In this document: piece by piece, positions 33,356 to 42,059 of the stretch
Layout of the letters: each line of letters starts with the position of its first letter
How positions within the stretch are numbered: position 1 is the first letter of the stretch
Assembly: GCA_024235095.1 (NCBI GenBank)
Contig: JACKNC010000001.1
Coordinates: forward strand, 1,091,501 to 1,155,500
DNA: 64,000 bases
Direction of reading: 5' to 3'
Origin: Gammaproteobacteria bacterium
Lineage (GTDB): Bacteria; Pseudomonadota; Gammaproteobacteria; Competibacterales; Competibacteraceae
Position numbers and translations under genes: made by a program
Notes under the pieces: generated by a model
What the model was told of the DNA's origin: nothing
What the model saw: the letters and a program-made list of their open reading frames with translations, nothing else
The model's database searches: none

Positions 33356-34777
33356 TTATTGTAGTTCGACCCGATTCTGCTTCTGGTTATAACCCATGTG
33401 GGCGATAATCTCGTAGTCCAGCCCGGCTTTTTCACCGGCATCCACATCGGTTTCGAACTGCACGGTCTGGAAATCATGCAGAGCCGGATTCAGTTGGCTG
33501 CGGAATACGATGTCCCCTGGATAGTCGCGGCGAATTTGCAGATGAATCGGCTTATCGCGGTAATTGCGAATTTTCTGCCGATAAACCGTATGTTCATCCC
33601 AACCTGCTACCTGACTGTCCAGTTCCAGTTTGAATCCGTCATCGCCCAACTTGCGATACAGATTACCGCCCTTGATTTGGAACCAGAGATTGTCCCGGTA
33701 CACCTTTTGTTTGACCAACTCGAAAATCACGGATGGGTCAACGCCCAGGTTCAGTTCAATCTTGTCGCCGATGGGGACATATTTCAGGTTTTGGGTCGCC
33801 AGATAGCTCAGCCCTTCGTCGCCATTCGCGCGGAAGACCCGGAGAACGCCGTCTGGAAGCGGCGTACTACCCAGTTTTGACGCCGCGTCATTTTTCATTA
33901 AATACAGGCGCGTCAGTTGATCGCCGTACTCGCGGGGCCGGTAGCGATACTCGACCGTCATCGGCACCGCCTCCGCTTCGAAGCTGCGCAGGCGCTTGGC
34001 CCAGCCGTTAGGTACGGTTTCCGTACCCTCGATGGTGTAGATGAAGTATTCGCTCAGTCCTTCCTTGATAATTTCCTTGGGCGCTTCCATCTCGGCGGCG
34101 TCGGCAGCCGTTGCGCCACTCATCATCAACGCGCGCGAAGGGGCCATCATCTTGCGAGCGGCCTTTTGCCGATAATCCTGGTATTCCTCGCGTTTGAGTT
34201 CGTTTAACCGCCCTGCCGGCAATTTGGCCAGTTCAGCGATTTTCTCGACCAGATTGATCGTTCCAACCACCAGCCGTACTTGGGCATTTTCGTAGTCTTC
34301 GCCGGAGAGATTTTTCACCCGGACGAAGCTTTCCAGCCGCAGGTGGGTTTCATCAGGATTGGCGACCGCCAGATAGTCCGCCGCCCAGGAGATGCCCGAG
34401 GTGAAATAAGTGATCTCGATGATCGCCTCATAACCGGCGTCGCTCTGTACATTCCAGTAAAGCGTTTGTGGTCGGTCATGCGGGAAAGTGGTGTCGAGCA
34501 CTTCCAACCCGACCTTGGGTTCGCGGAACTTCAGTTCCACCGAGGTCGGGTCAATCAGAGTATTGGCCCAGGAGAATTGCAGTGGGTTGACGCCTTTTTT
34601 GAACGTGACCACGCGACTTTCCCGCACCAAGGTCAAATCCTCCGAATTGTAAATGGTCAATTGCACGGTGCTCCGTTCCGGGACGGTAGCCAGATCGACG
34701 TTGCCCGCCGAAGCCGTCAGCGGCAGCCATAACCCCAACAAGCCTAATAACCAGACGTTACGATTCATTTTCGTCAT
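33356..34777 (-). CDS. DUF4139 family exported protein (copy 1)
   Basis: 473 residues from the ATG at 34777; in-frame GTG codons at 34789 and 34786 and an ATG at 34768 are alternatives. A signal peptide with cleavage near LTASA gives an exported protein. The C-terminal region (about 180-470) matches DUF4139, with SGISWAADYLAVAN and VEYRYRPREYGDQLTRLYLMKND as recognisable stretches. Some DUF4139 proteins have been annotated as mucoidy inhibitors, without a proven biochemical role. It follows a paralogue in the same order and strand with the stop and start nearly touching, so the two are coexpressed and may form a complex. Confidence 0.78.
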   Translation of the reverse strand: MTKMNRNVWLLGLLGLWLPLTASAGNVDLATVPERSTVQLTIYNSEDLTLVRESRVVTFKKGVNPLQFSWANTLIDPTSVELKFREPKVGLEVLDTTFPHDRPQTLYWNVQSDAGYEAIIEITYFTSGISWAADYLAVANPDETHLRLESFVRVKNLSGEDYENAQVRLVVGTINLVEKIAELAKLPAGRLNELKREEYQDYRQKAARKMMAPSRALMMSGATAADAAEMEAPKEIIKEGLSEYFIYTIEGTETVPNGWAKRLRSFEAEAVPMTVEYRYRPREYGDQLTRLYLMKNDAASKLGSTPLPDGVLRVFRANGDEGLSYLATQNLKYVPIGDKIELNLGVDPSVIFELVKQKVYRDNLWFQIKGGNLYRKLGDDGFKLELDSQVAGWDEHTVYRQKIRNYRDKPIHLQIRRDYPGDIVFRSQLNPALHDFQTVQFETDVDAGEKAGLDYEIIAHMGYNQKQNRVELQ

Positions 34778-34782
34778 GGCGT

Positions 34783-35970
34783 TCACCACTCATTATTCAG
34801 CGTCAGCCGCAAGGTATGCGTCTGTTTTCGCGCCTGACCATCAGCGGTGCGGGCGGGTAATTCGACGTGAAACAGCAGCTTGTCTGCGTCGCTCTTTTCC
34901 GGATCGGGATTACGTAAAGTGCCATCGCCCAAGCGCCATTCCGGGTCACGGTTAATCGTACCCCGCACCTGGTCACGAATCTGGCGAACGCTTTCAGCAA
35001 TGTCCAGAATCGCCGGCGTGTCCTTAAAATTCTCGATTTCGTACTTGAGGGTCACGTCGTAGCGGTACAGGTTGCCGGCGATGCGCTGCCGTTCGCTGCG
35101 GTCGATGGTGCGCCGCACGCTGATGTCGCGAGCCAGACCCAGGTACAGTTCCAGTTCGTCGTCGGGTGGGGTGAATTTGCCGCGATCCTCACCGAGAAAG
35201 GCCGTTCCGCCCTGGTCATCGTCCTGAAAAATGCGGGCCTTGCCGGCGGGCAACGGTTCCTGGCCGAGAGAACCTCCCGCATTCCTGATGACATAGTGCA
35301 TGGGAACGTTGAGCTTGTCCTGGGCGCGGTCAAGATAGCCGAACGCGACCGGATCGCAAGCGTAGGTCTTGCGGATCGGGACGCTGGCGAAGCGACTGAG
35401 TTGCACTTCCTTCGTTTCGTTGAGGCCCAGCGGTTTGTTGAACGGTTCACCAACGCCGGCCCAGAATTCTGCAGCAGCATAGGCTTCATTGGCGTCGTTG
35501 TGGACTCGCAGGTATTGCACCAGATCCAGCGTTGCCTCGTCATGATCGGCAACAGCCCGGTATTTGAAATCCTTACTTAAACCGCCCAAAACGTAGCTGA
35601 TCCGCACCCGGGCCGCGCCGGAAGCGCTAGCGGCGACCGACCAGACTAAGGCGTTCTCGTTCGGCGGGTAACTCACCGAGAGAACTTTAGCGTTCAACAC
35701 CGGTTCGATGCTGGAAGGCAAAATGCGCAGGATTAATGTGTCAGGATTAATACGAGTGTTTGACCAGGAGAAATCCACCTGATTGACGCCCTTGACCAGC
35801 GGCACGATGCGCTCTTCCTCAACCAGGGCGATCTCCGCATGATCGAGTTGGATAGCGACCCGTTCGCGCACCGGCAAGGTAGTTAGTTTAATGCGCGCCA
35901 TCGCCTCAAGCGGTGCGGCGCTAAGTAGCAATAGAAGGCTGAGGGGGTAAAGCCATCGCGTTCGGTTCAT
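34783..35970 (-). CDS. DUF4139-like exported protein (copy 2)
   Basis: 395 residues from the ATG at 35970, preceded by GGAGAC; a longer reading to 36018 has no such site. A signal peptide ends near PLEAMA. It shares layout with its neighbour: the opening block VRERVAIQLDHAEIALVEEERIVPLVKGVNQVDFSWSNTRINPD parallels the first 60 residues of copy 1, then a central domain with SYVLGGLSKDFKYRAVADH and a C-terminal beta-rich part. It differs enough to have a separate role. Function unknown. Confidence 0.75.
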   Translation of the reverse strand: MNRTRWLYPLSLLLLLSAAPLEAMARIKLTTLPVRERVAIQLDHAEIALVEEERIVPLVKGVNQVDFSWSNTRINPDTLILRILPSSIEPVLNAKVLSVSYPPNENALVWSVAASASGAARVRISYVLGGLSKDFKYRAVADHDEATLDLVQYLRVHNDANEAYAAAEFWAGVGEPFNKPLGLNETKEVQLSRFASVPIRKTYACDPVAFGYLDRAQDKLNVPMHYVIRNAGGSLGQEPLPAGKARIFQDDDQGGTAFLGEDRGKFTPPDDELELYLGLARDISVRRTIDRSERQRIAGNLYRYDVTLKYEIENFKDTPAILDIAESVRQIRDQVRGTINRDPEWRLGDGTLRNPDPEKSDADKLLFHVELPARTADGQARKQTHTLRLTLNNEW

Positions 35971-35995
35971 AGTTTTTGTCTCCAGGATGAGGAGT

Positions 35996-36922
35996 TTACA
36001 GAGTCCGCACAGCCTCACCTAGCGGGCAAGCGCGGATCGCTTCGCCCAGCAGAGTAATCACCCGTTGACGGGGAAAGCTCTTGCGCCAGGCCAGCGCCAC
36101 AATCCGGGTCGGCGCGGGGTCGGCAAAGGGCCGGATGCTCAACAGATCGCTGGCATGGGCATAACCGCTGACCGAGGTGTACGGTAGGACCGTGACGCCG
36201 ACGCCAGTCGCCACCATCAACCGGATGGTTTCCAGGGAACTACCTTCGAGCGTCTTTTGCATGTTACCCGAAGTCACGCTCAACCGATTGCATTCCGGGC
36301 AGAAACGCAACACCTGGTCGCGGAAACAGTGGCCAGGCCCCAGCAATAATAAATCCTGTTGCGCTAAAGTAGCCGAGTCGATCACTTCCGCCTGTTCCAG
36401 CGGATGACCAATCGGCATTAATACCACGAACGGTTCTTCATACACGGCTTGCGTGAGCAGACCTGGCTCGTCAAATGGCAACGACAGGATCAACACATCC
36501 AGATCGCCGTCCTTGAGCCGCTCGCTTAATACCGCCGTGTAGCTTTCCTCGATTTGCAACGGCATGTTCGGCGCGCGGCGATACAAGCGTGGAATCAGGT
36601 GCGGCAACAAATAGGGGCCAATCGTGTAGATCACCCCCAGCCGCAACATTCCGGCCAAGTCATCCTGACTCTGGTTAGCAATCTGTTTGATTACCGCAGC
36701 TTCTTCAACGACCCGCTGCGCCTGTTCGATGATCCGCCAACCGCCGGGAGTGATGGTCACTTCACCCGGCGCACGTTCGAACAGGGCAACACCCAGTTCT
36801 TCCTCCAGTTTTCGCACTGCCACGCTCAGGGTGGGCTGGCTGATATGGCAAGCTTCGGCAGCTCGGCCAAAATGCCGCTCACGGGCGACAGCAATGATGT
36901 AGCGCAGTTCATTCAAGGTCAT
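35996..36922 (-). CDS. oxyR: Hydrogen peroxide-sensing LysR regulator OxyR
   Basis: 308 residues from the ATG at 36922 (MTLNELRYIIAVARERHFGRAA); a longer reading adds 42 unrelated residues. The N-terminal winged HTH is typical (ACHISQPTLSVAVRKLEEELGVALFER). The effector domain carries the redox Cys pair in GPGHCFRDQVLRFCPECN, the arrangement of OxyR (Cys199 and Cys208 in E. coli). It activates peroxide defence genes upon disulfide formation. It is divergent from the isocitrate dehydrogenase gene, which may or may not be under its control. Confidence 0.92.
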   Translation of the reverse strand: MTLNELRYIIAVARERHFGRAAEACHISQPTLSVAVRKLEEELGVALFERAPGEVTITPGGWRIIEQAQRVVEEAAVIKQIANQSQDDLAGMLRLGVIYTIGPYLLPHLIPRLYRRAPNMPLQIEESYTAVLSERLKDGDLDVLILSLPFDEPGLLTQAVYEEPFVVLMPIGHPLEQAEVIDSATLAQQDLLLLGPGHCFRDQVLRFCPECNRLSVTSGNMQKTLEGSSLETIRLMVATGVGVTVLPYTSVSGYAHASDLLSIRPFADPAPTRIVALAWRKSFPRQRVITLLGEAIRACPLGEAVRTL

Positions 36923-37101
36923 GGCGGTATCCCGGTCGTTCCAGCAATCGGCGCAGACGGCCGATATTCCCTTATCATGGACAGAAACAGCGTTTACGTG
37001 TAGCTTAATGCGCGTTTTTTGCGCCGGACGCGGCATTTTCTTACGCACCGCGCGTTCCAGAATTCAATACCCTGTGGAAACCAAAATGAGAAGGAGGGCC
37101 C

Positions 37102-38865
37102 ATGGCCTACCAACATATTCGCATTCCTGCAAGCGGTGAAAAAATCACGGTCAAGGATGGCAAGTTGCACGTTCCCGATCAACCCGTTGTCGGTTATGTC
37201 GAGGGTGACGGCATTGGTCCGGATATTACCCGCGCCTCGTTGCGCGTCTGGGATGCGGCGGTCGAGGAAGCCTATGGCGGAGAGCGCAAGATCCACTGGT
37301 GCGAAATCTTCTTAGGCGAAAAAGCCGCGGAACTGTACGATGGCAACTACTTTCCCGAAGAAACCCTGGAGGCCATCAAGGAACTGGTGGTCGCCATCAA
37401 AGGTCCCCTGACCACCCCGGTCGGCGGCGGCTTTCGCTCGCTGAACGTGGCGCTGCGCCAAGACCTGGACCTGTACGCCTGCGTTCGCCCTGTCCGCTAT
37501 TATCCCGGCGTTCCCTCGCCAATGCGCTATCCCGAGAAGGTGGACGTCATTATCTTCCGTGAGAACACCGAAGACGTCTACGCCGGCATCGAATATAAAT
37601 CCGGCTCGCCGGAAAACACCAAGCTGGCCAAGTTCCTACGCGACGAATTAGGCGCGGAGTTCTTCGACGAAGCCGGCATCGGCGTCAAACCCATTTCGCC
37701 GTTCGCCTCCAAGCGACTGGTGCGCAAAGCCATCCAATACGCCATCGAACATGGGCGTGATAGCGTGACCCTGGTGCATAAGGGCAATATCATGAAGTTT
37801 ACGGAAGGCGCCTTCCGTAACTGGGGCTACGAACTGGCGCGCGACGAGTTCCCGGATCAGACCATCACCGAGAACGAATTGTACAGCGTCTATGGCGGCA
37901 AACAACCGCCGGGCAAGGTGGTGATCAAGGACCGCATCGCCGACATTATCTTCCAGCTCTTGCAGTTGCGTCCGGAGGAGTTCTCGGTGCTGGCCACCAT
38001 GAACCTGAATGGCGATTATCTGTCCGATGCGGTCGCGGCGGAAGTGGGCGGCATCGGCATCGCCCCAGGCGCCAACATGGCGGATCATGTCGCCGTGTTC
38101 GAAGCGACTCACGGCACCGCGCCCAAGTACGCCAATCTGGACAAGGTCAATCCCGGCTCGCTGATGCTGTCCGGGGTGATGATGTTGCAATATATGGGCT
38201 GGAAGGAAGCCGCCGACTTGATTGAAATCGCGCTCACCCAGGTCATTGCCGACAAGACTGTGACCTACGACTTTGCCCGGCAAATGGACGGGGCCACTGA
38301 GGTACCCACCAGCAAGTTTGGCGACCTGATTATCGCCAAAATGAAGGCGCACGGCGCCGCGTTACGCGCTGAGGCCGAGCGGCGGCGGCAGGCGCTCGAA
38401 GCCGAACGGCGCGCTCTGGAAGCGCAGCGCGTGGCAGATCCACTGCAGGCCATGCTGGCTTCTGGACGGATGCCGACCACAGTAGGCGGCATCATGTCGC
38501 CGGTGGTCACCGTCAAAAACGACGACATGGTCAATGTCGCCATGCATGTCATGATCGAGAAGAGCGTGAATGCAGTGATGGTCGAACCCGACGCCAGCGG
38601 TCACTGGGGGATCATGACGGACCGCGACGTGCTGAAAAAGATCATCAGCGTCAATCGCTCGCCGGCGCGGGTGCCCGTCGGTGAAATCGCCACCCGGCCA
38701 CTGGTCACAGTTAAGCGCGAAATGTCGCTGGCCGAAGCTTCACAGCGCATGGCTGAAGCTAATGTCCGCCGCGTGGTGGTCGAAATGGACGGTAAACCGG
38801 TTGGCATGGTCACCGATAACGACCTGTTCCGTGCAGTGGAAGTGTTCGGCTGGGGCGAGGTCTGA
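37102..38865 (+). CDS. icd: NADP-isocitrate dehydrogenase fused to a CBS-domain pair
   Basis: 587 residues, about 170 longer than typical Icd. Residues 1-418 are a complete enzyme: VEGDGIGPDITRAS, the substrate Ser in GGGFRSLNVALRQDLDLY (the Ser phosphorylated in E. coli), IFRENTEDVYAGIEY, LVHKGNIMKFTEGAFRNWGY, and GGIGIAPGANMADHVAVFEATHGTAPKY. A charged helical linker (about 419-460, AEAERRRQALEAERRALEAQR) leads to two CBS repeats (about 462-585: IMSPVVTVKNDDMVNVAMHVMIEKSVNAV and WGIMTDRDVLK; then IATRPLVTVKREMSLAEASQRMAEANVRRVVV and VGMVTDNDLF). CBS pairs bind adenyl nucleotides, so the fusion suggests energy-state control of a TCA-cycle branch point. AGGAGGGCCC precedes the ATG. No gene break is seen in the linker. 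Confidence 0.93.
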   Translation: MAYQHIRIPASGEKITVKDGKLHVPDQPVVGYVEGDGIGPDITRASLRVWDAAVEEAYGGERKIHWCEIFLGEKAAELYDGNYFPEETLEAIKELVVAIKGPLTTPVGGGFRSLNVALRQDLDLYACVRPVRYYPGVPSPMRYPEKVDVIIFRENTEDVYAGIEYKSGSPENTKLAKFLRDELGAEFFDEAGIGVKPISPFASKRLVRKAIQYAIEHGRDSVTLVHKGNIMKFTEGAFRNWGYELARDEFPDQTITENELYSVYGGKQPPGKVVIKDRIADIIFQLLQLRPEEFSVLATMNLNGDYLSDAVAAEVGGIGIAPGANMADHVAVFEATHGTAPKYANLDKVNPGSLMLSGVMMLQYMGWKEAADLIEIALTQVIADKTVTYDFARQMDGATEVPTSKFGDLIIAKMKAHGAALRAEAERRRQALEAERRALEAQRVADPLQAMLASGRMPTTVGGIMSPVVTVKNDDMVNVAMHVMIEKSVNAVMVEPDASGHWGIMTDRDVLKKIISVNRSPARVPVGEIATRPLVTVKREMSLAEASQRMAEANVRRVVVEMDGKPVGMVTDNDLFRAVEVFGWGEV

Positions 38866-38897
38866 TCTCGAACCGCCAGGATTAATGCCAAAATCCG

Positions 38898-38920
38898 TAG
38901 GGTGCGCAATGCGCACCCTA
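38898..38920. terminator. Hairpin after icd
   Basis: A perfect 10-bp stem TAGGGTGCGC / GCGCACCCTA with loop AAT is followed by an AT-rich stretch. This GTAGGGTGCGC-type palindrome also resembles a dispersed repeat seen in many proteobacteria, so it may be both. Confidence 0.65.
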
Positions 38921-38935
38921 AATCTATTCTCTACT

Positions 38936-38964
38936 TTCGGTGATTCAGATAATATCTTTATAAT
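38936..38964 (+). promoter_or_regulatory. Possible sigma-70 promoter for the che operon
   Basis: A perfect TATAAT (38959-38964) is 17 bases after TTCGGT (38936-38941), in an AT-rich segment about 180 bases before cheA. The -35 match is weak. No sigma-28 or sigma-54 match of similar quality was seen in this gap. Confidence 0.4.
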
Positions 38965-39146
38965 TATAGTCTTTCTGACTCAACCCCTCCTTGCGGGCAA
39001 TCCTGACAGATGATTGTCTGCAAGCGGATTATCGCAATTAATCGGTGAGTTTCTTCCACAACACCTAAAATTCAATACGTAGCTTGCGCTAATCTCACGA
39101 TAGAGTGGGTGGAACATGGGGCAACAGTCTGGGCGATCCTGCCGCT

Positions 39147-41582
39147 ATGGATGAAATCATTGTAGAATTTTTAACCGAAAGCCTGGAAGGCCTGGATCAG
39201 CTTGATAATAAATTTGTCATGCTCGAGCAGAATCCCGATGACCGGGACACGCTCGCCAGCATCTTCCGCACGGTTCACACGATTAAGGGAACCTGTGGCT
39301 TTCTGGGTTTCAGCCATCTCGAAAAACTGGCCCACGCCGGGGAAAACCTCCTATCGTTGTTGCGCGACGGCAAACTGAACTTTACCCAGGAGATCGCCAG
39401 CGCGCTGTTGACCATGCTGGACGCCGTGCGCACCATGCTGGGCGAAATCGAACGCACCGAGTCGGATGGCGAGGAAGGTTACGCCAACCTGATTGAAACT
39501 CTGAATCGCCTTAAGGAGGGTGGTTCTGCAACGCCCGCGCCCCGGCCTGAACCTGCCGCACCCCCATCGCCTCCCCCCCCGCCAGAACCGGTGAATGCTC
39601 CACCCGCGGTTAATGAATCTTCTGCCGCTGAAAATGCTGACGCCAGTGACGCAGGCAGTGAACTCTTACCCCCCGGCGCGGTTTTTTTGCTTGAACCGGT
39701 CCCTGTTCCAGAGGCCAAACCGTCCGACTCCCCATCTACCCAGCAACCAGAACCTACTGCAACACCGCAAACTCCTGCGGAAACCGGCGCCAAGCCTGCT
39801 GCGCAACCAGCAACCCAGGCACTGGAGCGCACTGCGCTGGCCCCGGCTCCAGAACGCGCCTCCCCGGTTCCTGCGCCAGCCAGCGGCGGACCAGGTATCG
39901 CCGAAAGCTCGATTCGCGTGGATGTGCCCTTGCTGGACAAGCTAATGAATCTGGTCGGCGAACTGGTATTAGCTCGTAATCAGATCGTTGAGTACACCCT
40001 ACTCCAGGAAAACCCGCAGCTCATGGCTGCCTCACAACGCCTGAATCTGATCACCAGTGAGCTTCAGGAAGGCATCATGCGCACCCGAATGCAGCCGATT
40101 AGCAACATTTGGGCCAAATTTCCCCGTATTGTGCGGGATCTGGCGGTCAGTTGCGGTAAACAGGTGCGCGTTGAGATGGAAGGCAAGGAGACTGAACTTG
40201 ACAAAAGTCTGATCGAAGCGATGAAGGATCCGCTGACCCACCTGATTCGCAACGCGGTTGATCATGGCGTCGAGTTGCCTGCGGTGCGCCACGCTTCAGG
40301 TAAACCCGAGGAGGGTTGTCTCTTGCTGCGCGCCTATCATGAAGGCGGTCAGGTGCATATCGAAATCGCTGACAATGGCGCCGGCATCAACCCGATCAAA
40401 CTCCGCAACAAGGCTCTGGAAAAAGGACTGATTACCTTGGAGCGCGCCGACGCCATGAGCGATCAGGATTTCCGGCGGCTGATTTTCTTGGCCGGCTTCT
40501 CCACCGCCGAAAAAATCACCAATATCTCCGGGCGCGGCGTGGGCATGGATGTGGTCAAGACCAACATCGAGAAAATTGGCGGCGTTATCGACCTGGAAAG
40601 CGTATTGGGCCAGGGCACCACCTTCAAAATTCGCATTCCCCTGACGCTGGCCATCGTCCCGGCCCTGATTGTCACCAGCGGCAGCGAGCGGTTCGCCATC
40701 CCCCAGGTCAACTTGTTGGAATTGATCCGCGTTACTGAGGAGCAACGCGATGCCGCCATCGAATACGTTCACAGCAATCCGGTTTACCGACTGCGCGGCA
40801 AACTGCTGCCCATCGTTTATCTGAATCACGAACTGGGTTTAACCGCCACCGCAAAAGTTCTGAATATCGTAGTGCTGCAAGCGGGCCAGCACCAGCTCGG
40901 GCTGGTGGTGGATCAAATCAATGATACGCAGGAAATCGTCGTTAAACCGCTCGACAAGGTGCTCCAGGATATTCCGGTCTTCGCCGGCGCCACCATCATG
41001 GGCGATGGCCGGGTTGCGCTGATTCTCGATATCCTGGGAATTGCCCAGCAAGCGCGGATTTTAAGCGATAGCCATGACCAGAATGTTGCAGCGCAATTGC
41101 GGCAAGCCCAGGAGCGCGAAGCTGAAATTCAGACGCTGTTGCTGGTGCGCTCGCCAGGGAATGGCCGGTTGGCGATCCCGCTGGCGCCGGTTTCCCGGTT
41201 GGAAGAATTTGAATCCAGCCATGTGGAAAGCGCTGGCGATGTCGACGTCGTTCAATATCGCGGTCAGATTCTGCCGCTGGTTCGCCTGAAAAATGTCCTC
41301 AGCGCCAGTTACAGTTCCGATCGCCTGGCGCGCACCGAAACTGGCGCATTCAATACCGCCCTGTTGCAGGTGATTGTCTTCGGCGATGGCGCCCGTCGCA
41401 TTGGGCTGGTCGTCGATGAAATCATCGATATCGTTCAGGATGTTTTTGAAACCAAAGGTCGGGCGACCCGCGTTGGCGTGGTCGGCACCCTGGTCATTCA
41501 GGGCCGGGTGACTGAATTGTTCGATGTCCAGAGTTTCCTGCAACGAATGATGCCGTTACTGGCGCTGGCCGAGGAGGCCTGA
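39147..41582 (+). CDS. cheA: Chemotaxis histidine kinase CheA with two C-terminal CheW-like domains
   Basis: 811 residues from the ATG at 39147 (MDEIIVEFLTESLEGL). The Hpt domain (1-105) has the phospho-accepting His in FRTVHTIKGTCGFLGF. A long Pro/Ala/Glu-rich linker (about 120-255) replaces a clear P2 domain. Then come dimerisation (SIRVDVPLLDKLMNLVGELVLARN), ATPase (HLIRNAVDHGVELP, ADNGAGINP, ISGRGVGMDVVK) and a CheW-like P5 domain. A second CheW-like domain (about 660-805, ending RVTELFDVQSFLQRM) follows. It heads a nine-gene operon. Tandem CheW-like ends are less common and may alter array packing. Confidence 0.9.
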   Translation: MDEIIVEFLTESLEGLDQLDNKFVMLEQNPDDRDTLASIFRTVHTIKGTCGFLGFSHLEKLAHAGENLLSLLRDGKLNFTQEIASALLTMLDAVRTMLGEIERTESDGEEGYANLIETLNRLKEGGSATPAPRPEPAAPPSPPPPPEPVNAPPAVNESSAAENADASDAGSELLPPGAVFLLEPVPVPEAKPSDSPSTQQPEPTATPQTPAETGAKPAAQPATQALERTALAPAPERASPVPAPASGGPGIAESSIRVDVPLLDKLMNLVGELVLARNQIVEYTLLQENPQLMAASQRLNLITSELQEGIMRTRMQPISNIWAKFPRIVRDLAVSCGKQVRVEMEGKETELDKSLIEAMKDPLTHLIRNAVDHGVELPAVRHASGKPEEGCLLLRAYHEGGQVHIEIADNGAGINPIKLRNKALEKGLITLERADAMSDQDFRRLIFLAGFSTAEKITNISGRGVGMDVVKTNIEKIGGVIDLESVLGQGTTFKIRIPLTLAIVPALIVTSGSERFAIPQVNLLELIRVTEEQRDAAIEYVHSNPVYRLRGKLLPIVYLNHELGLTATAKVLNIVVLQAGQHQLGLVVDQINDTQEIVVKPLDKVLQDIPVFAGATIMGDGRVALILDILGIAQQARILSDSHDQNVAAQLRQAQEREAEIQTLLLVRSPGNGRLAIPLAPVSRLEEFESSHVESAGDVDVVQYRGQILPLVRLKNVLSASYSSDRLARTETGAFNTALLQVIVFGDGARRIGLVVDEIIDIVQDVFETKGRATRVGVVGTLVIQGRVTELFDVQSFLQRMMPLLALAEEA

Positions 41583-41586
41583 ACCG

Positions 41587-42054
41587 ATGGCGGATTACCA
41601 CCAGCTTTGCACCTTTTTCCTGGAAGACCGATTTTTTGGCGTCGACGTGGAAAAAGTCCAGGAAGTGATCCGCTATCAGGTGGTGACCCCGGTGCCCCTG
41701 GCGCCGCCGGTTGTGCGCGGCCTGATCAACTTGCGCGGCCAAATCGTCACCGCCATCGACCTGCGGCGGTTACTCCAGGTCGGCGACCGTCAAGACGATC
41801 GGCGACCGATTAATATTGTGGTTCAGACCCGCCAGGGCACCTTCAGCTTGTTGGTGGATCGCATTGGCGACGTGCTGGAAGTCGACCAATCCTGTTTTGA
41901 ACGTCCACCGGATACTCTCGAAGGCATTGCCCGCGAGTTAATCCAGGGCACGTATAAACTCCAGGACCAACTGTTGCTCACGATTAATATCGACAAGCTG
42001 TTCAACCTGGCTCTCCTGAACCGTCATCGCGCAACGGCGAAAAAAACCGAGTGA
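41587..42054 (+). CDS. cheW: Chemotaxis coupling protein CheW
   Basis: 155 residues, normal length. It links CheA to receptors. DVEKVQEVIRYQVVTPVPLAPPVVRGLINLRGQIVTAIDLRRLL is the typical CheW core, and LLVDRIGDVLEV and LLTINIDKLFN follow. It starts 4 bases after cheA and its stop lies just before the receptor gene. Confidence 0.93.
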   Translation: MADYHQLCTFFLEDRFFGVDVEKVQEVIRYQVVTPVPLAPPVVRGLINLRGQIVTAIDLRRLLQVGDRQDDRRPINIVVQTRQGTFSLLVDRIGDVLEVDQSCFERPPDTLEGIARELIQGTYKLQDQLLLTINIDKLFNLALLNRHRATAKKTE

Positions 42055-42059
42055 CTGGC

